Source of the DNA: Herbaspirillum rubrisubalbicans
GTDB taxonomy: Bacteria > Pseudomonadota > Gammaproteobacteria > Burkholderiales > Burkholderiaceae_D
Assembly (NCBI RefSeq): GCF_003719195.1
Contig: NZ_CP024996.1
Coordinates: 3,906,001-3,970,000, forward strand
Direction of reading: 5' to 3'
DNA length: 64,000 nucleotides
Shown here: piece by piece, positions 9,250 through 18,387 of the stretch
Layout of the letters: each line of letters begins with the position of its first letter
How positions within the stretch are numbered: position 1 is the first letter of the stretch
Program-made: the position numbers and the translations under genes
The notes under the pieces: model-generated
What the model was told of the DNA's origin: nothing
Databases searched by the model: none
Seen by the model: the letters and a program-made list of their open reading frames with translations, nothing else

Positions 9250-9402
9250 GGTGTGCGTGCTTTAGATGATGGTCAAAATAAAGGCCTGATTGTAGCGGAT
9301 AGACGCCTCATCAGGTCAATTTGCCGCTGCTACAGATGAAAGCGGACGTAAAAAAAACGGAGAACCGCGTGCTGGCGGGCGCGCTACCCGGCTTGCCGAT
9401 AC

Positions 9403-10602
9403 TCAATAACCCAGCCCCATGGCTTCGCGCACGTCGCGCATGGTGTCCTGGGCCAGCTTGCGCGCCTTTTCGCAGCCATCGGCGACGATCGCGCGCACCA
9501 GCGAAGGGTCGTCCAGATAAGGCTGGGCCCGCTCCAGCATCGGTTGCTGTTCTTGCAAGATGGCATCGATCACAGGCTGCTTGCACTCCAGGCAACCGAT
9601 CCCGGCCGAACGGCAGCCCTTGGCGGCCCATTCCTTCACTTCCGGCGTGGAATAGACCTGGTGGAATTGCCAGACCGGGCATTTATCCGGGTCGCCCGGA
9701 TCGCTGCGGCGCACGCGCTGCGGGTCGGTGGGCATGGTCTTGACCTTCTTGGTGACCGTGGCCGCGTCTTCGCGCAGGGCGATGGCATTGCCGTAGCTCT
9801 TGGACATCTTGGCGCCATCCAAACCTGGCAGGCGCGAGGCTTCGGTCAACATGGCCTGGGGTTCGGTGAGGATCAGCTTGCGGCTGCCTTCGAGATAGCC
9901 GAACAAACGTTCACGATCGATCATCGACAGGTTCTGGGCATCGTCCAGCATGGCCTTGGCCTGTTCCAAGGCTTCATCATCGCCCTTTTCCTGGAATTGC
10001 GTGCGCAGTTCCAGATACAGCTTGGCGCGCTTGCTGCCCAGCTTCTTGGTGGCCGCCAGCGCCTTTTCCTCGAAGCCTTTTTCCTTGCCATAAAGATGGT
10101 TAAAGCGGCGCGCAATCTCGCGCATGATCTCGATATGCGGTACCTGGTCCTCGCCCACCGGCACCTGGCTGGCGCGGTAGATCAGCACGTCGGCCGCCTG
10201 CAGCAGCGGGTATCCCAGGAAGCCGTAGGTGGCCAGGTCACGGTCGGCCAGCTTTTCCTGCTGGTCCTTGTAGGTCGGCACGCGTTCCAGCCAGCCCAGC
10301 GGGGTGGCCATGGACAGCAGCAGGTGCAGTTCGGCATGTTCCGGCACGCGCGACTGGATGAACAGCGTGGCCTGGGACGGATCGACTCCGGCGGCGAGCC
10401 AGTCGATCACCATTTCCCAGGTGCTGGTCTCGATCACGGAAGGATCGTCGTAATGGGTGGTCAGGGCGTGCCAGTCGGCCACGAAGAACAGGCAGGGCAA
10501 TTCGGATTGCAGCTTGACCCAGTTCTTCAGGGCACCGTGATAGTGGCCCAGGTGCAGCGCGCCCGTGGGGCGCATACCGGAGACGACGCGGTCAGGATAC
10601 AT
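9403..10602 (-). CDS. trpS: tryptophanyl-tRNA synthetase
   Basis: TrpS is a class Ic synthetase charging tRNA-Trp. The HIGH-type signature is GALHLGHYHG and the KMSKS loop is KMSKSYGN. The 399-residue length exceeds the ~334 residues of the E. coli enzyme. Part of the extra length is a Cys-containing insert (SDPGDPDKCPVW, then GCLECKQ), a layout seen in other betaproteobacterial TrpS proteins. The gene follows the M50 protease by about 34 bases and is probably co-transcribed with it. Confidence 0.96.
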   Translation of the reverse strand: MYPDRVVSGMRPTGALHLGHYHGALKNWVKLQSELPCLFFVADWHALTTHYDDPSVIETSTWEMVIDWLAAGVDPSQATLFIQSRVPEHAELHLLLSMATPLGWLERVPTYKDQQEKLADRDLATYGFLGYPLLQAADVLIYRASQVPVGEDQVPHIEIMREIARRFNHLYGKEKGFEEKALAATKKLGSKRAKLYLELRTQFQEKGDDEALEQAKAMLDDAQNLSMIDRERLFGYLEGSRKLILTEPQAMLTEASRLPGLDGAKMSKSYGNAIALREDAATVTKKVKTMPTDPQRVRRSDPGDPDKCPVWQFHQVYSTPEVKEWAAKGCRSAGIGCLECKQPVIDAILQEQQPMLERAQPYLDDPSLVRAIVADGCEKARKLAQDTMRDVREAMGLGY

Positions 10603-10636
10603 GGCGTTGGGCGAGGGTTGTCGGTTGGCGGTTCAT

Positions 10637-11296
10637 TCAGAACAGCAAGGTGATGGGATAAGTAATGAGTTGCAATAGCTGGCCGGCAACATACATCACC
10701 GGGGCCATCCACCAGGTATAAATCAACTTGAGCAGCACCAGCGCCATGACGATGAAGAAGCCATAGGGCTCAATCTGGGCGAATTTATACGCATATTTGT
10801 GCGGCAACAAGCTGGTAAGGATGCGCCCGCCATCCAGCGGCGGAATCGGGAACAGGTTGAAGGCAAACATCACCAGATTGGTCAGCACCCCGGCCCGGGC
10901 CATGAGGGTGAAGAATTCTTCTTGCACCCCGCCCAGTGCGAGCGCATAGATGGCCACCATCCACAAGAACGCCATGAAGAAATTGGCAGCCGGACCGGCC
11001 AGCGCGACCCAAGCCATGTCGCGCTTGGGCTTGCGCAGGTGACCGAAATTGATCGGTACCGGCTTGGCATAGCCGAACAGGAAATTGCCACCGGTGGCGA
11101 AGTACAGCAGGACGGGAATGAGGATGGTGCCGAAGGGGTCGATGTGCTTCATCGGGTTCATGCTCATGCGCCCCATCGAATAGGCGGTGTTGTCGCCAAA
11201 GAACTTGGCAGCATAGGCGTGCGCTGCCTCGTGCAAGGTGATGGCGAAGAGCACCGGGAGCGCGTAGACCGCGACAGTCTGGATGAGATCGTTCAT
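10637..11296 (-). CDS. site-2 protease family membrane metalloprotease (M50)
   Basis: The 219-residue integral membrane protein has the zinc-binding HEAAH motif near residue 22. The second catalytic motif, NLFPIPPLDGGR, is near residue 150. Five or six hydrophobic segments surround them. This is the compact YwhC/Rv1735-like branch of site-2 proteases, without a PDZ domain. Substrates are unknown. It is followed immediately by trpS. Confidence 0.9.
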   Translation of the reverse strand: MNDLIQTVAVYALPVLFAITLHEAAHAYAAKFFGDNTAYSMGRMSMNPMKHIDPFGTILIPVLLYFATGGNFLFGYAKPVPINFGHLRKPKRDMAWVALAGPAANFFMAFLWMVAIYALALGGVQEEFFTLMARAGVLTNLVMFAFNLFPIPPLDGGRILTSLLPHKYAYKFAQIEPYGFFIVMALVLLKLIYTWWMAPVMYVAGQLLQLITYPITLLF

Positions 11297-11388
11297 GGGC
11301 GGGGATTTTAGCAGAGGGGCAATACGAAGCCCGGGAATTGCGTGACAATGAAGCTGCCGGCCCCTGCTTATATGAATAAATATTCGCT

Positions 11389-12024
11389 TTATGCAGCCTG
11401 CAGACCAAAGATACTCGCATCCCCCCTGCCCTGGCGCACCAGCACCGGCTCTTCATCGTCGGTCAGGTCGATCACGGTAGTGGGCTCCAGGCTGCAGGCG
11501 CCACTGTCGATGACCAGCTCGATTCTCTTTTCCAGATGGCTGCGGATGTCTTCGGCGTGGGTCAGCGGCAGTTCTTCATCGGGCAGGATCAGGGTGGTGC
11601 CCAGCAAGGGCTGGCCCAGTTCTTCCAGCAGCATGTGGGCGATGCGATTCTCGGGCACGCGCAGGCCGATGGTCTTGCGCGAGGGATGCGAGAGGCGGCG
11701 CGGTACTTCCTTGGTGGCTTCCAGGATGAAGGTAAAGGCGCCCGGCGTGGCGGCCTTCATCAGCCGGTACTGGCGGTTATCGACCTTGGCATACTGGGCG
11801 ATCTCGGAGAGGTCGCGGCACAGCAAGGTCAGGTGGTGCTTTTCATCGACGCCACGGATGCGGCGCACGCGCTCCACGGCATCCTTGTTGTCCAGCTGGC
11901 AGACCAGGGCATAACAGGAGTCGGTGGGCAGGGCCACCAGGCCGCCCTTGTGGATGATCTGTGCGGCTTGCTTGATGAGACGCAACTGCGGGTTGTCGGG
12001 GTGAATCTCGAAAAACTGGCTCAT
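11389..12024 (-). CDS. YciO/Sua5/YrdC family (L-threonylcarbamoyladenylate synthase-like) protein
   Basis: The 211-residue YrdC-fold protein has the segments GLVALPTDSCYAL, KHHLTLLCRDLSEI and PGAFTFILEATKEVPRR, with KTIGLRVP. These place it in the YciO branch of the threonylcarbamoyl-AMP synthase superfamily. YciO members bind RNA and nucleotides, and their contribution to t6A tRNA modification is weaker or debated compared with TsaC. It therefore should not be assumed to be the essential TsaC. It lies downstream of htpX and before the M50 protease. Confidence 0.9.
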   Translation of the reverse strand: MSQFFEIHPDNPQLRLIKQAAQIIHKGGLVALPTDSCYALVCQLDNKDAVERVRRIRGVDEKHHLTLLCRDLSEIAQYAKVDNRQYRLMKAATPGAFTFILEATKEVPRRLSHPSRKTIGLRVPENRIAHMLLEELGQPLLGTTLILPDEELPLTHAEDIRSHLEKRIELVIDSGACSLEPTTVIDLTDDEEPVLVRQGRGDASIFGLQAA

Positions 12025-12059
12025 GACTTCGTTTCCACATCCAATTCAATGCAATTCGT

Positions 12060-12093
12060 AAAAAGCACAACGGCGGTGTCGCCACCGCCGTTG
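12060..12093 (-). terminator. terminator downstream of htpX
   Basis: An 11-bp perfect stem (CAACGGCGGTG with CACCGCCGTTG) has a four-base loop. On the minus strand it is followed by a five-T run. Confidence 0.88.
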
Positions 12094-12109
12094 CAAGAGT
12101 GCGCTGCGC

Positions 12110-12985
12110 TCAACGCTGGCCGCGCAGGGCGGCAATGCGCTGTTCCAGCGGCGGGTGGGTCGAGAACAGCTCCATGAAACCTGGCTTGTCGCTGATCCCC
12201 AGGGCCGCCATGTTCTGCGGCAAGCCTTCCGGCGAAAAACCGCCCAGCCGCGCCAGGGCATTGATCATCGGCTGGGGCGTGCCCAACAGGCGCGCCGCAC
12301 CGGCGTCAGCACGGAACTCGCGGTGGCGCGAGAACCAGGCCACGATGATCGAGGCGCCGATGCCAAAAACGATCTGGCACACCATCACCGTCACCATGTA
12401 GCCGATGCCGGGACCGGACTCGTCGTTGTTGCGGCGCAGAGCCGAATCGACGAAATAGCCGACCACCCGCGACAGGAACACCACGAAGGTATTGACCACC
12501 CCCTGGATCAGGGTCATGGTCACCATGTCGCCATTGGCGATGTGCGCCACTTCATGACCCAGCACGGCTTCCACTTCCTCCTGGGTCATGCCTTGCAACA
12601 GGCCGGTGGAGACCGCCACCAAGGCCGAATCCCGGAACGCACCGGTGGCAAAGGCATTGGGTTCACCGTCATAGACCGCCACTTCCGGCATCCCGATGCC
12701 GGCGCGCTGGGCCAGTTTGCCCACGGTTTGCAGCAGCCAGGCTTCGGTGCCATTCATGGGAGTGTCGATCACGCGGGCGCCGGTGGACCACTTGGCCATG
12801 CTCTTGCTCATCAGCAAGGAGATGATCGATCCGGTGAAACCGACCACCAGCGAAAACACCAGCAGCATCGGCAGGTTCAGGCCGGAGCGGGTCAGGAAGC
12901 GGTCTACGCCCAGCAAGGACAGGATCACGCTCATCACCACCAGTACGGCGATGTTGGTGGCGATAAACAGCAGGATGCGTTTCAT
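12110..12985 (-). CDS. htpX: membrane protease HtpX
   Basis: HtpX is an inner-membrane M48 zinc protease that degrades misfolded membrane proteins. The 291-residue protein has two N-terminal membrane segments (residues ~4-55) and the HEVAH zinc motif near residue 144. Two further hydrophobic segments follow, then the third zinc ligand in [13 protein letters not shown]. The C-terminus ends with the usual [11 protein letters not shown]. Its own terminator follows. Its neighbour at 36.2 kb is another M48 enzyme of the periplasmic lipoprotein type. Confidence 0.96.
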   Translation of the reverse strand: MKRILLFIATNIAVLVVMSVILSLLGVDRFLTRSGLNLPMLLVFSLVVGFTGSIISLLMSKSMAKWSTGARVIDTPMNGTEAWLLQTVGKLAQRAGIGMPEVAVYDGEPNAFATGAFRDSALVAVSTGLLQGMTQEEVEAVLGHEVAHIANGDMVTMTLIQGVVNTFVVFLSRVVGYFVDSALRRNNDESGPGIGYMVTVMVCQIVFGIGASIIVAWFSRHREFRADAGAARLLGTPQPMINALARLGGFSPEGLPQNMAALGISDKPGFMELFSTHPPLEQRIAALRGQR

Positions 12986-13052
12986 CGGGAAAACTCCTAT
13001 CGGAAAAGTGGTTATTAGATAGGCATCCTGCCTTGCAATTCAAGGGCCGCGC

Positions 13053-13895
13053 TTACAGTTCCCAGTCATGCCACACCGGCTTGACACCAACAGGCAGCGG
13101 CGGCAACTCGCCCAGGTCCAGGCGCGACTCGCCCGGACCATGGAAGTCCGAGCCCATCGACCCCAAAAAGCCATAGCTGCGCGCCACCTGAGCATATTGC
13201 TGGTACTGCTCCGGCGTATGACTGCCGGTATTGACTTCGATGGCCGCGCCCCCGAGCTGCCTGAATTCATCGAACAGCGCGCCGAACTGGGTCTGGGTGT
13301 ACTTGTAGCGTCCCGGATGGGCGATCACGGCCACCCCGCCGGCCCCGCGTATCCAGCGCACAGCCTCTTCCAGCGTGGCCCAGCGGTGCGGCACGTAGCC
13401 CGGTTTACCTTCGGTGAGGTAGTTGGCAAAGACCTCCTTGGTATCGCAGCAGTGACCGCACTCCACCAGGTAGCGCGCGAAGTGGGTGCGCGAGATCAGG
13501 TCGGGATTGCCCACATGCTGCAAGGCACCTTCATAGGCGCCGCCGATACCATGCTGCTCCAGCGCCGCGGCAATCTCGCGGGCGCGGCGCTCGCGGCCAT
13601 TGCGGGTCGCGGCCAGGCCTTCCACCAGTGCGCGGTTGTTCTCATCGATGCGCAAACCCACCACGTGCACCGTATGGCCGGCCCAGGTGACCGAAATTTC
13701 CACCCCGGCCACGTGCTTCATGCCCAGCGCGTGCGCAGCGGCACGGGCGCGCGCCACACCGCCCACTTCATCATGGTCGGTCAGCGCCCAGACGTCGACG
13801 CCATTGGCCTTGGCGCGTGCAGCCACCTCCTCCGGCGACAACAGGCCGTCGGAGACGTTGGAATGGCAATGCAGATCGAACTTGAGTTCAGGCAT
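13053..13895 (-). CDS. PHP-domain phosphoesterase, RNase AM/YciV type
   Basis: The 280-residue protein has the four PHP metal-binding clusters, including DLHCHSNVSDG near residue 7, LTDHDEVGG near 39, and late His/Asp ligands in VIAHPGRY and GSDFHGPG. Family members (E. coli YciV/Rnm, Chromobacterium CV1693) hydrolyse 3',5'-nucleoside bisphosphates or trim 5' ends of RNA. This gene is often next to YciO-type genes and to trpS, as here. The exact substrate is an inference from family. Confidence 0.9.
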   Translation of the reverse strand: MPELKFDLHCHSNVSDGLLSPEEVAARAKANGVDVWALTDHDEVGGVARARAAAHALGMKHVAGVEISVTWAGHTVHVVGLRIDENNRALVEGLAATRNGRERRAREIAAALEQHGIGGAYEGALQHVGNPDLISRTHFARYLVECGHCCDTKEVFANYLTEGKPGYVPHRWATLEEAVRWIRGAGGVAVIAHPGRYKYTQTQFGALFDEFRQLGGAAIEVNTGSHTPEQYQQYAQVARSYGFLGSMGSDFHGPGESRLDLGELPPLPVGVKPVWHDWEL

Positions 13896-14012
13896 AGAAA
13901 AGCACGATGACTCGGGCCGGTCGCTTGTGGCTGCCGCCGATCAGGGGGTGCGATTGATTGGGAATTCTCTCATTTTACGCGCTTCGGCCCTCCCCCGCAC
14001 GATGGCTCCCGC

Positions 14013-14915
14013 TCAGACCGGCTGCTGCAGGAAAGTCTCGATCAGTTGCGCCAGTCGTTCGGGCTGGTCGTGGTGCAGCATGTGGCCGGCCTCGGCGATC
14101 ATCTCCACCTGCGTCTTGGGGATGCAGGCGATGCGACGGTCGATTTCCTCGCGCTTGAGCGAAGCCGGGCCGAAGAAGCGCCAGATATCGCTGTCGATGG
14201 CTTCGATCCACAGCACCGGCGCGCTGATGCGGCTCCAGCAGGCCATCATTTCATCGACCCGGTACAGGATGGGGCTGACCTGCTTGTGCGCCGGATCGCC
14301 CAGGATCTGCCACAGGCCGCTCTCATCCTGCTGCGCCCAGTGCTGGGCCAGGAAAGCGGCGCGTTCATCGGACAGGCGCGCGTTGTTCTTCTGCAGCCGC
14401 GCCGCCACCTCTTGCAGCGTCGCATAGCCGCGCAGGATGGGCCGATTCTTAACTTCATCCATCCATTGCACAAAGCGCCCCGGCGCCTGTTCCGGCTTGG
14501 CCGTGGGCAGGCCCAGGCCCTCCAGATTGATGAGGCGCGCGATGCGCTGCGACCGCACACCGGCATACAGGGTCACGACATTGCCGCCCATGCTGTGGCC
14601 GAGCAGGTTGATGGCCTGGTCGGGGGCATAGTGGTCGAGGATGGCGTCGAGGTCGGCCAGATAATCGGGGAACCAGTAGGATTGCGCCGGGCTGCGCTCG
14701 GTCAGGCCGAAGCCGCGCCAATCGGGAGCGATGACGTGCCACTGCCCTTGCAGTGCATCGACCATGAACTGGAACGAAGCCGACATATCCATCCAGCCGT
14801 GCATCATGAAGATCTTGGGCGCCTGCGGGTCGCCCCAGTGGCGCACGTGGTAGCGCAGACCGCGCACATCAAAGAATTCGGAACGGGAAGCTTTCTGGGC
14901 GATGGTTGAGCGCAT
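14013..14915 (-). CDS. alpha/beta-fold hydrolase
   Basis: The 300-residue protein has an oxyanion-hole region (MHGWMDMSASF), the nucleophile elbow GHSMGGN and a late catalytic His in EAGHMLHHDQPE. It lacks a signal peptide, so it is cytoplasmic. A lid or cap insertion separates the nucleophile from the C-terminal Asp and His. The substrate cannot be inferred; esterase, C-C hydrolase and haloalkane-like activities all use this scaffold. It precedes the PHP gene in the same direction with about 120 bases between. Confidence 0.88.
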   Translation of the reverse strand: MRSTIAQKASRSEFFDVRGLRYHVRHWGDPQAPKIFMMHGWMDMSASFQFMVDALQGQWHVIAPDWRGFGLTERSPAQSYWFPDYLADLDAILDHYAPDQAINLLGHSMGGNVVTLYAGVRSQRIARLINLEGLGLPTAKPEQAPGRFVQWMDEVKNRPILRGYATLQEVAARLQKNNARLSDERAAFLAQHWAQQDESGLWQILGDPAHKQVSPILYRVDEMMACWSRISAPVLWIEAIDSDIWRFFGPASLKREEIDRRIACIPKTQVEMIAEAGHMLHHDQPERLAQLIETFLQQPV

Positions 14916-15007
14916 GGCGTTGTCGTTGTTTTATCTGCTATGAAGGTTCAAGCAGCAAAGTATAGACAAAAGAGAACGATCGTGCGCACAGCCTGGCATT
15001 GAGGTCA

Positions 15008-16024
15008 TCAGGGCAGGAAGCGCCCCAGGTCGAAGGTGGAGGTATGACCGATCTGGGCGAAGTTCTGCTCCAGCCATTCCGAGGCGCGTTCGCGGCCCTG
15101 CTGGAAGAGGCTACCGATGAAGCTGGCCTGAGTATTGAGCTTGGAGAGATTGGTCAACTGCTCCATCACCTCATTGGCATCGATCATGTGCAGATTCAAC
15201 TGGCGCAAGCGCCGCTCCAGCGACCCGAAGGCCAGCGTGGAACTCTCGGCTTCGCGCTTGGCCAGGGCCAGCGCGCTCAGTTCGGTGAAAAAGGCCGAAC
15301 TGAAGCTGATTTCCGACAGGCGCTGGCCGATGTCATGGCTGGTGGTGGGGGTGCCGGCGCGGCGGCTGGGATGCAGCAGCACCACCATCACGTCGCGCGC
15401 GGTGCAGGAATGCAGCAGCGGGAAGATCGGCGGATTGGCCGTCAAACCGCCATCCCAGTAGGCTTCGCCCTCGATTTCGATGGGCCGGTGCAGCGAGGGC
15501 AGGCAAGCCGAGGCCAGCAGCACATCCACCGACAGGTCGGCATTGCGGAAGATCTTCAGCGTGCCGGTACTGACCTGGGTGGCGGCGATGAAGAGCTTCA
15601 GTTCGCGCTGGCGGCGCAGGCGCTCAAAATCGACCTGCTCGACCAGGATGTCGCGCAGCGGGTTGATATCCAGCGGGTTCAATTGGGTCGGCGAAAAAAA
15701 GCGCGTCATCGCCAGCAGCGCCTGCATCCCCGGCATGGGCGCCGGATTGGCGATCACCGGCGCGCCTTCGGCATTGATGAAGTCCAGCGGCGCCCCGGTG
15801 GACAGCGCCGTCCAGAAGCGCTCCAGCGCAGCACGCGCACCGGCGCGGCCATCCTGCACGTAACCCTGGGCCAGCACCACCGCATTCATGGCCCCGGCCG
15901 AGGCACCACTGATCCCTTCCAGGTCCAATCGGCCATCCTCCAGGAGGCGATCCAGCACGCCCCAGGTGAAGGCCCCATGCGAGCCACCACCCTGCAGAGC
16001 CAGACTGACGATCTTGTTCGACAT
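15008..16024 (-). CDS. patatin-like phospholipase
   Basis: The 338-residue protein starts with the patatin glycine-rich oxyanion motif GGGSHGAFTWGVLD. The nucleophile motif is GASAGAMNAVVL (G-x-S-x-G) and the catalytic dyad Asp lies in DGGLTANPPIF. No signal peptide is present, so it is probably cytoplasmic or membrane-associated. Patatins hydrolyse acyl chains from lipids; related genes occur next to polyhydroxyalkanoate or lipid metabolism, but no such neighbours are seen here. It is transcribed away from the LOG gene. Confidence 0.9.
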   Translation of the reverse strand: MSNKIVSLALQGGGSHGAFTWGVLDRLLEDGRLDLEGISGASAGAMNAVVLAQGYVQDGRAGARAALERFWTALSTGAPLDFINAEGAPVIANPAPMPGMQALLAMTRFFSPTQLNPLDINPLRDILVEQVDFERLRRQRELKLFIAATQVSTGTLKIFRNADLSVDVLLASACLPSLHRPIEIEGEAYWDGGLTANPPIFPLLHSCTARDVMVVLLHPSRRAGTPTTSHDIGQRLSEISFSSAFFTELSALALAKREAESSTLAFGSLERRLRQLNLHMIDANEVMEQLTNLSKLNTQASFIGSLFQQGRERASEWLEQNFAQIGHTSTFDLGRFLP

Positions 16025-16087
16025 GATGTCCCTTCATCCTTGTTCGCTCTCGGTTGCAGCGCATCGCCTGTCACGCCGGCGTCAGCA

Positions 16088-16099
16088 CATAAGCTTATG
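16088..16099. repeat. short palindrome between divergent genes
   Basis: CATAAGCTTATG is a perfect 12-bp palindrome extended imperfectly by CAGCA/GCTG flanks. It sits between the patatin and LOG starts and could be an operator. A TATAAC hexamer at 16119-16124 is a possible -10 for the LOG gene. Confidence 0.35.
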
Positions 16100-16250
16100 C
16101 TGCACTGCACTATCATGGTATAACAGAAAAGGCTTGGAGATAGTGGACATTGGGGCGACATCCTGATGCCCATGAGCAACATTTGGTACTCCAGCCCAGC
16201 CATTGTAACGAGCTCACGAGCCAATGACGGACGGACTTAGCAGAGGACAC

Positions 16251-16847
16251 ATGAAATCGATTTGCGTATATTGCGGCTCTTCCCCTGGCGCTTCCCCGGC
16301 TTATGCCGAGGCAGCGCGCAAGCTGGCGCAGGAAATGGTGAAGAACAACATCGCCCTGGTCTACGGCGGCGGCAATGTCGGCCTGATGGGTATCATCGCC
16401 AGCGAGGTGATGCGCCTGGGCGGCGAAGCCACCGGCGTCATCCCCAAGGCCTTGCTGGACAAGGAACTGGGCCACGATGGCCTGACCCGCCTGCACATCG
16501 TCAAGGACATGCACGAACGCAAGGCCATGATGGCCGAGCTCTCCGATGGCTTCGTGGCCATGCCGGGCGGCATGGGTACCCTGGAAGAACTGTTCGAGGT
16601 ACTGACCTGGGCGCAGTTGGGCTTCCACTACAAGCCGATCTGCCTGTACAACGTGGAAGGCTTCTATGACAACCTGATCGCCTTCGTCAATCACCTGGTC
16701 TCGCAACGCTTCGTGAGCACCGACCAGTCCGGGCTGATGATGCATGAAGTCAATCCGGCCACCTTGATCGAGCGCTTCCAGAACTTCAAGCCGACCTACA
16801 AGACCAAATGGGCCGATCGCGAGGCCGTGGCCAACCTGGTGCCCTGA
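16251..16847 (+). CDS. LOG-family cytokinin riboside 5'-monophosphate phosphoribohydrolase
   Basis: LOG enzymes release free cytokinin base from the riboside monophosphate, and many bacterial members hydrolyse AMP or other nucleotides. The 198-residue protein starts MKSICVYCGSSPG and carries the diagnostic PGGMGTLEELFE motif and an upstream Rossmann-type GGGNVGLMG. The start follows a clear GAGGA ribosome-binding site; the in-frame codons upstream lack one. It is monocistronic and closed by a strong terminator. In a plant-associated genus it could affect cytokinin levels, but this is inference. Confidence 0.9.
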   Translation: MKSICVYCGSSPGASPAYAEAARKLAQEMVKNNIALVYGGGNVGLMGIIASEVMRLGGEATGVIPKALLDKELGHDGLTRLHIVKDMHERKAMMAELSDGFVAMPGGMGTLEELFEVLTWAQLGFHYKPICLYNVEGFYDNLIAFVNHLVSQRFVSTDQSGLMMHEVNPATLIERFQNFKPTYKTKWADREAVANLVP

Positions 16848-16916
16848 GCCGGCCGCAGCGGCAGCCAAGGAGGCACTGCCCATCTGCGTAAGTTTCTTCA
16901 TATCGCCCACAAGGCA

Positions 16917-16958
16917 CAACGCCCGTCCCCCTTGCCAGGGGACGGGCGTTGTCGTTTC
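16917..16958. terminator. strong hairpin terminator between convergent genes
   Basis: A 14-bp perfect stem (CAACGCCCGTCCCC with its complement) and a 7-base loop are followed on the plus strand by TCGTTTCTT. It separates the LOG gene from the convergent cystathionine gamma-synthase family gene. Confidence 0.85.
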
Positions 16959-16994
16959 TTCATATACGGGCTTGAATCACCCTAGCCGGGCTGC

Positions 16995-18236
16995 TCAGGC
17001 ATCCAGCGCCTGGCGGAAGTCCTGGACCAGGTCATCGGTATCTTCCAGCCCCACCGAGACGCGGATCAACGACTCGGCAATGCCCATGCTGGCGCGGCGC
17101 TCGGCGCCCATCTCGTAGAAGATGGTATGCGCCACCGGGATCACCAGGGTGCGGGTGTCGCCCAGGTTGCTGGCGGCCACTGCCAGGTTGAGGCGATTGA
17201 GGTAGTCGAAGCAATCGATGCTGTCCTTCAGTTCAAAGGACATGAGGCTGCCGAAGGAGCGGAACAATTGCTTGCACAGGGCGTGCTGGGGATGCGATTC
17301 CAGGCCCGGATAATGCACCGCCGCCACACGCGGGTCGGCTTGCAGCATCTGCGCCAGCGCCAGGGCGTTCTGGCATTCGCGGTCCAGGCGCAGGGCGATG
17401 GTCTCGGCGCCCACGGCAATGTGGTGCGCCGCTTCCGGCCCTAGCGAGCCGCCGAAGTCGCGCAGCGCCTTGGCGCGGATCTGCGCCATGGCCCATTGCG
17501 CGGGCGGGTTCTTCTTGTAGTTGTCGGCGATGTGGGGATAGCGGGTCCAGTCGTATTCACCGGTATCGGTCAGCGCCCCGCCCAGCGCATTGCCGTGGCC
17601 GCCGATGGATTTGGTCAGCGAATTGACCACCAACCCGGCCCCGACCGTCTTGGGACGGAACAGGTAAGGCGAGGTCATGGTGTTATCCACCACGTAGAGG
17701 ATGCCGCGCTGGCGGCACAGTTCGCCGATACGCTTCAAATCCGCCACCTGGGTGCGCGGGTTGGCGATGGTTTCCACGAACACCAGACGCGTATTGGGCG
17801 TGATGGCCGCTTCCACGTTCTTCACGTCCGTCGCATCCACCATCGACACCTTGGCGCCCTGCGCGCCCACCGTCATCCACAGGCTATTGGTATTGCCGAA
17901 CAGGAAAGCCGATGACACCACATGATCGCCCTCGCGCAGCAAGCCCTGGACGATGGCGCCGATGGCGGCCATGCCGGTGGCAAAGCAGATGGTGGACTTG
18001 CCGTCTTCCATCTTGGTGATCTTGTCTTCCAGCGCCGACACCGTCGGGTTGCCCTGGCGGCCATAGCGATAGCCCGGCTGCTTGCCCTGGAACACTTCAG
18101 CCAGTTGGCGCGCATCTTCATAGCCGAAGGTCACCGAGGTGTGGACGGGCTTGTGCAGCGAGCCGTGCTCGATGCCCTTCTGGCGGTCGCTGTGGAGGAT
18201 GGTGGTGGTGAAGCCGTAGGTTTTTTTATCGTTCAT
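16995..18236 (-). CDS. cystathionine gamma-synthase family PLP enzyme
   Basis: The 413-residue protein belongs to the Cys/Met-metabolism PLP family (fold type I). The PLP-lysine motif is SLTKSIGGHG. The upstream aspartate lies in YVVDNTMTSPYL, and YRYGRQGNPT is the substrate/PLP loop. It sits directly downstream of purF, where many proteobacteria carry metZ (O-succinylhomoserine sulfhydrylase). Its N-terminus (FTTTILHSDRQKGIEHGS) differs from standard MetZ, so sulfhydrylase, gamma-synthase or gamma-lyase activity cannot be separated by reading alone. I chose the MNDKKTYG start; upstream codons have no family match. Confidence 0.88.
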   Translation of the reverse strand: MNDKKTYGFTTTILHSDRQKGIEHGSLHKPVHTSVTFGYEDARQLAEVFQGKQPGYRYGRQGNPTVSALEDKITKMEDGKSTICFATGMAAIGAIVQGLLREGDHVVSSAFLFGNTNSLWMTVGAQGAKVSMVDATDVKNVEAAITPNTRLVFVETIANPRTQVADLKRIGELCRQRGILYVVDNTMTSPYLFRPKTVGAGLVVNSLTKSIGGHGNALGGALTDTGEYDWTRYPHIADNYKKNPPAQWAMAQIRAKALRDFGGSLGPEAAHHIAVGAETIALRLDRECQNALALAQMLQADPRVAAVHYPGLESHPQHALCKQLFRSFGSLMSFELKDSIDCFDYLNRLNLAVAASNLGDTRTLVIPVAHTIFYEMGAERRASMGIAESLIRVSVGLEDTDDLVQDFRQALDA

Positions 18237-18325
18237 CGCGTGATCGGAAATGCAGGGTGAAGGGCCGAGGCCAGCGCGGCCAAAGGCAAAATGATAAGCC
18301 AATTTCCCGCCGGACGGGTCCATGC

Positions 18326-18356
18326 AAAACGCCGGTGCCACCAAGGCCACCGGCGT
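18326..18356 (-). terminator. probable terminator after purF
   Basis: ACGCCGGTG and CACCGGCGT form a 9-bp stem. On the minus strand a short T run follows (CGTTTTGC). The U tract is only four bases, so some readthrough into the PLP-enzyme gene is likely. Confidence 0.55.
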
Positions 18357-18387
18357 CTTGTTCCAGCTTCTGCTCAGGCAGCGGGGA

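Noticed and set aside
9346..9375. A-run with short stem after trpS as terminator
   Set aside because: The stem is only about three base pairs, too weak to support the call.
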